The notes under the pieces were generated by a model. The model did not search any database. It worked only from the letters and a program-made list of their open reading frames with translations, and was not told the DNA's origin. The position numbers and the translations under genes were made by a program. A stretch of DNA of 64,000 nt from Stenocarpella maydis. Lineage: Eukaryota; Ascomycota; Sordariomycetes; Diaporthales; Diaporthaceae. Below are positions 60,630-64,000 of the stretch, one piece after another (the first letter of the stretch is position 1; every line of letters starts with the position of its first letter). The DNA is taken from positions 613,331 through 677,330 of the forward strand of contig NQMI01000003.1 in NCBI GenBank assembly GCA_002270565.1, given 5' to 3'.

Positions 60630-62582
60630 CTACTCGCCTGCAGCCCCAGCCTGGTGGGACAGCAGCTTCTTGGTCGGGACTCCGTTTGGGTCGACAGGGG
60701 GGTAACGGGCCATCCTCTCCAGGTCATCGAGATCCATGTGAGACCGGATATACCTATCGTGAATGTCAGATATGCCGGCTCCAGCAGCTGTGAGTCTGTG
60801 GCGCGAGGACTTACTTGTTCCGCCCGTCATCGCTGGGGTTGTGGTCCCAGCTCGTGAATTTCCCGAGCCTGAGAGCCTTCCAGACGAACTTCCTCTGCCT
60901 CTGGCTCAGGAGGACCTCACCTGTGATTTTCTCAAAGTCCCACTTCGCCTTCGCCTCAGCTCCAAATGCCTCAAGCACCTCCTTGACCTTGAGGTCCTCG
61001 TCGCTGAGGTTTGAACCTTTCTTGGCCAGGCTCTTGGCCAGGTCGTGCACCTCGTACGGGTCGTCCCTCAGGTTGAAGAGCTGCTCCCCGTCTGCCGGGC
61101 AGATGATGTACTTCCAGGGGCCGCGGCGGATCATCATGAGTGGAGACACAGTTCCCTCGCCGGTGTACTCGGCAAACACGGTGTCATGGCCCTCTTGGCC
61201 CAGCAGGTGGGGCATCATGGAAATGCCATCCATGGGGAAGCCCGGCTCCGGCTTGGTGCCGACCAGGTCGCACATGGTGGGCAGGATGTCCAGAGTGGAG
61301 ACGTTCTGAGAGACGCGGTGGGGTGTGAACCACCTCGGGTACGAGACCAGCATGGGGACCCGCACGGAGCCCTCGAAGTAGCTCATCTTGTACCTGTAAT
61401 GATTTGGTCAGTCCCAGTATCCACAAGCTGAAGAGCCGCATACCGGGACTTACCACAGACCACGCTCGCCGAGCATGTCGCCGTGATCTCCAGAAAAGAC
61501 GATGATGGTGTCATCGGCCAGATCGCAGTCCTCAAGAGTCTGCAAGAGCTTGCCAATGCAATCATCAACGTAGCTACAGGAGCCGTAGTACGCCCTCTTG
61601 GCCCTCTTGATCTGCTCGTCCGTGAAGTTCTCATCCCACAGGTCGCACACTCTCAGCAACCTCTGGCTGTGGGGGTCCAACTCCTCCTTGGGGATCCTGA
61701 CCTTGGGAAGGTCGATGTCGACTCCCTCGTACCGCTCCCAGTACTTCTTCTCAATAGTGTAGGGGTCATGAGGGTGGGTGAGAGAGACCTACACAATCGA
61801 GGGTACACCGTTAGCAAAATGTCGGGCAGAGTGATTGTCGTCTACGGGCATGTCACGTGTCCTGGATGCTCGGCTCATCCCATTATTACCCTCTTCCTTA
61901 TCATCAAACGTACCGTCAAGCAGAAGGGTCGGTTGTCGTCATTGCGGACCTGGTCGTAGAGGAACTGGGTGGACTTGTACATGACCTCCTCGTCATAGTC
62001 AAGCTGATTGCTGCGGACGCACACTCCGGCCTGCTTGATGGAGCTGGCGTTGTGGTACCACTCGAGCCTGGTCTCCGGGTTGTCCCAGTCCACGGACCAG
62101 CCAAAGTCGCCTGGGTAGATGTCGCTGGTGAGGCGGGTCTCGTAGCCGTGCAGCTGGTCGCCGACAAAGTGCATCTTGCCGGCCAGTACGGTGTGGTAGC
62201 CCCGCAGCCGCAGGTAGTGGGCGTATGTGAGGACGTCGCTGCCGATCTGCGACGCGTTGTCGTAGGCCCCAATCTTCATGGGAAGTTGGCCCGAGATCAT
62301 GCTCATGCGCGAGGGCGCACAGAGCGGAGAGGGGCAGTAGGCTGAATCGAACTGGACGGATCTTGCCGCGAGGGCGTCAAGGTTGGGGGTCTTGATCTGG
62401 GAGTCTGGGTTATACATCTTTAGCTGGGGCGCTGACATCTGGTCGGCCATGATGTATAGGATGTTTGGCTGCTCCTTGCTATGGCCCAAACCGGCGTTAG
62501 TACCATTGCCCTGCCCATTGGAAGCAGTCTGTTCCTTCGTCAGGTTTGGTGACGAAGGGAGAGAGTTTAAGTCGGGTGCCAT
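60630..62582 (-). CDS. Choline-sulfatase (alkaline phosphatase-like sulfatase superfamily)
   Basis: Exons 61914-62582, 61454-61788, 60815-61393 and 60630-60753 join to 568 aa. After a short Ser/Asn-rich start, QPNILYIMADQMSAPQLKMY begins the sulfatase fold. CAPSRMSMISGQ carries the Cys-X-Pro-Ser-Arg motif, whose Cys becomes formylglycine. HPHDPY, FSGDHGDMLGERGLWYKMS and GPWKYIICPADGEQLFNLRD follow. The C-terminal KYIRSHMDLDDLERMARYP is typical of choline-sulfatases rather than arylsulfatases. No signal peptide is seen, so it should act in the cytosol, releasing sulfate and choline from choline-O-sulfate, a fungal sulfur and osmolyte store. Such genes are usually under sulfur-starvation control; no site was verified here. 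Confidence 0.93.
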
Positions 62583-64000
62583 TTTATCTGTGTGTAGGTA
62601 TAGACAACTGTGTAAACCCAGACAGTATTGTAGCCCAAGTTATCTCAGGAAAGGAAAGGAAAGGACAGGTAAAGCGCAAAGCAGGAGGAAACTCGAGGCA
62701 GTAATGATGGTGTGAAAGTGGGCGCCCGCGGGTATGAAACCTGATATCAAAAGACGAGAACCAAGCTCAGATCAGACAAGAAGTGGCGGGAGAAAAGCCA
62801 CCCAAAAAAAAAAAAAAAAGGGGCAGCCCGTCCGTCGCGCCCGATTATGAATCCTTCCAACCCGTCTCCTAGCAATGACCAGAGGATGACCGAGGTCGGG
62901 TGAGGAGGGAGCCTTTGGTGCGTATGCGTTGATCAGACTGTGTGTGCACTACAGACTCCTTCCTGACGGGTACAGAGAGATACAGAGACACAGGTGGGGA
63001 GGAGGGACAGGGTGAAGTGACGGAATGTCCTCCTTCACGACCAAGACAAAGCTGTACAAAGTAGGCCAGACGGTAGTTCCCTTCCAAGGGTTGATCGACG
63101 AGAGAGCACGCAATCGCCCTCGTGGATGGAATCACCGCTGTCAAACGGCAGAGAATGGGTATGAGTTACTTGAGTCTCACTATTGCGCCATCGAAAGAGT
63201 CAGGGACCGGGCGGGCCAGCCTTTATATGCTTAAAGTGTAGTCCGATCAGATATGGCTAGCCTAGCCAGAGTAGGCCAGGAATACGTTTTGCTGATGCGG
63301 TGAGACTGAGCACGGTGACAAGAAACGGTGATTGGATTGGATTGATTAGATGTCAAGTAAAGACCCATGGATCCGACAACTGTCGTGCACAGTCTCCAGC
63401 GATCAATCAACAGGCCCCACTTCAGCCTGCCCGCCTCGTCTCCTGCTTGCTCCTTTCCGCCTCGTGCTTTTTGGGCCAAGTCTGATGTCGAGGGCCCCAG
63501 GCTGGCCAGTAATAGGGCAGAATTGGAGAAGCTTACTGAGAAGCGACCCTCCCTTGCTAGTGTACTCCAGACAGACCTTGCAGCGGACATATATTCCCCG
63601 GCCTTGGCTTCGATATGCTGTGCAATCTCAGGGTACTACTACTGTATGTATCTTGGGCACCCCGATGGTAGGAAGTCATGGGTCGTGGGTCCCCACATGC
63701 TCAGGATGCGACCCGCGAAATGGCAACCCGACACCTCGCCATTGATTCTGGCCTTGGACGTAACGGGCGGGGCGGGTAAGTGACCATTAATACGGAGTAC
63801 TATCTGTGTACATAGTATGCAAGGACCGGCCCGGACAGGTGTCCCCGGTCGATCAGAGAGAGCCTCGTCTCACTCATCAGCGACCCTCCCCCGCCTCGAG
63901 TCCGAATTTGGGCCGGGACTCGTCGTCTCCAGCCGCCTCCTGCCATAGATTATGCTGCGCCTCTGTGACTGACGAGGACCGCTCACGGGGCCTGCTATTG
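62583..64000. other. Upstream region of choline sulfatase to window end
   Basis: Includes a poly-A run at 62804-62819. Short frames on both strands, none with a recognisable domain. No gene supported before the window ends. Confidence 0.5.

Overview
The window looks like a chromosome arm segment of a filamentous ascomycete, most likely a Sordariomycete. Genes are split by short introns (about 45-105 bp, GTRAGT-type donors, CTAAC-like branch sites, YAG acceptors). The gene content is fungal: single-chain urease, HET-C, a HET-domain fragment, choline sulfatase, Mediator Med8, RNase P Rpp1 and a GFA-family protein. Repeats carry C-to-T damage typical of RIP (repeat-induced point mutation). The species cannot be named from the sequence alone.

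Layout. 0-10.3 kb is a housekeeping block: the 3' part of an anoctamin/Ist2-type membrane protein (+), convergent with a five-exon urease (-), then an HMG-box protein (-). 10.3-22 kb is gene-poor but holds a complete het-c homologue (-) and a PA-TM-RING ubiquitin ligase gene (-) whose 5' end I could not resolve. A pure (TAA)n array of about 260 bp sits downstream of het-c. 22-41 kb is an accessory, decaying region. It contains a truncated HET-domain remnant, a 2.95-kb RIP-mutated Mutator-like (MULE) transposon with 42-bp terminal inverted repeats (TIRs) and an 8-bp target-site duplication (TSD), a LITAF-like gene with a CAA-to-TAA-type stop, and a large zincin-like gene (HELIH motif) with several stops of the same type. 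A 638-bp inverted-repeat element with an 8-bp TSD interrupts the zincin gene. Several coding-like scraps on both strands follow it.

41-64 kb returns to well-kept genes: an acyltransferase-3 membrane protein (+), a GFA/CENP-V-like zinc protein (+), a secreted Ala/Pro-rich protein with QANAG repeats (-), a DUF1295 5-alpha-reductase-like membrane protein (+), Rpp1 (-), a small zinc-ribbon protein (+), a DUF155 Rmd1/Rmd8-like protein (+), Med8 (-) and choline sulfatase (-).

The genes do not form an obvious biosynthetic cluster. Urease (nitrogen from urea) and choline sulfatase (sulfate and choline from choline-O-sulfate) are both nutrient-scavenging enzymes, but they lie 55 kb apart with no shared regulator visible. 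The most informative signals are in the decaying region. The 638-bp element can be removed in silico together with one TSD copy and the reading frame then runs on exactly, so the host gene was intact at that point when the element arrived.
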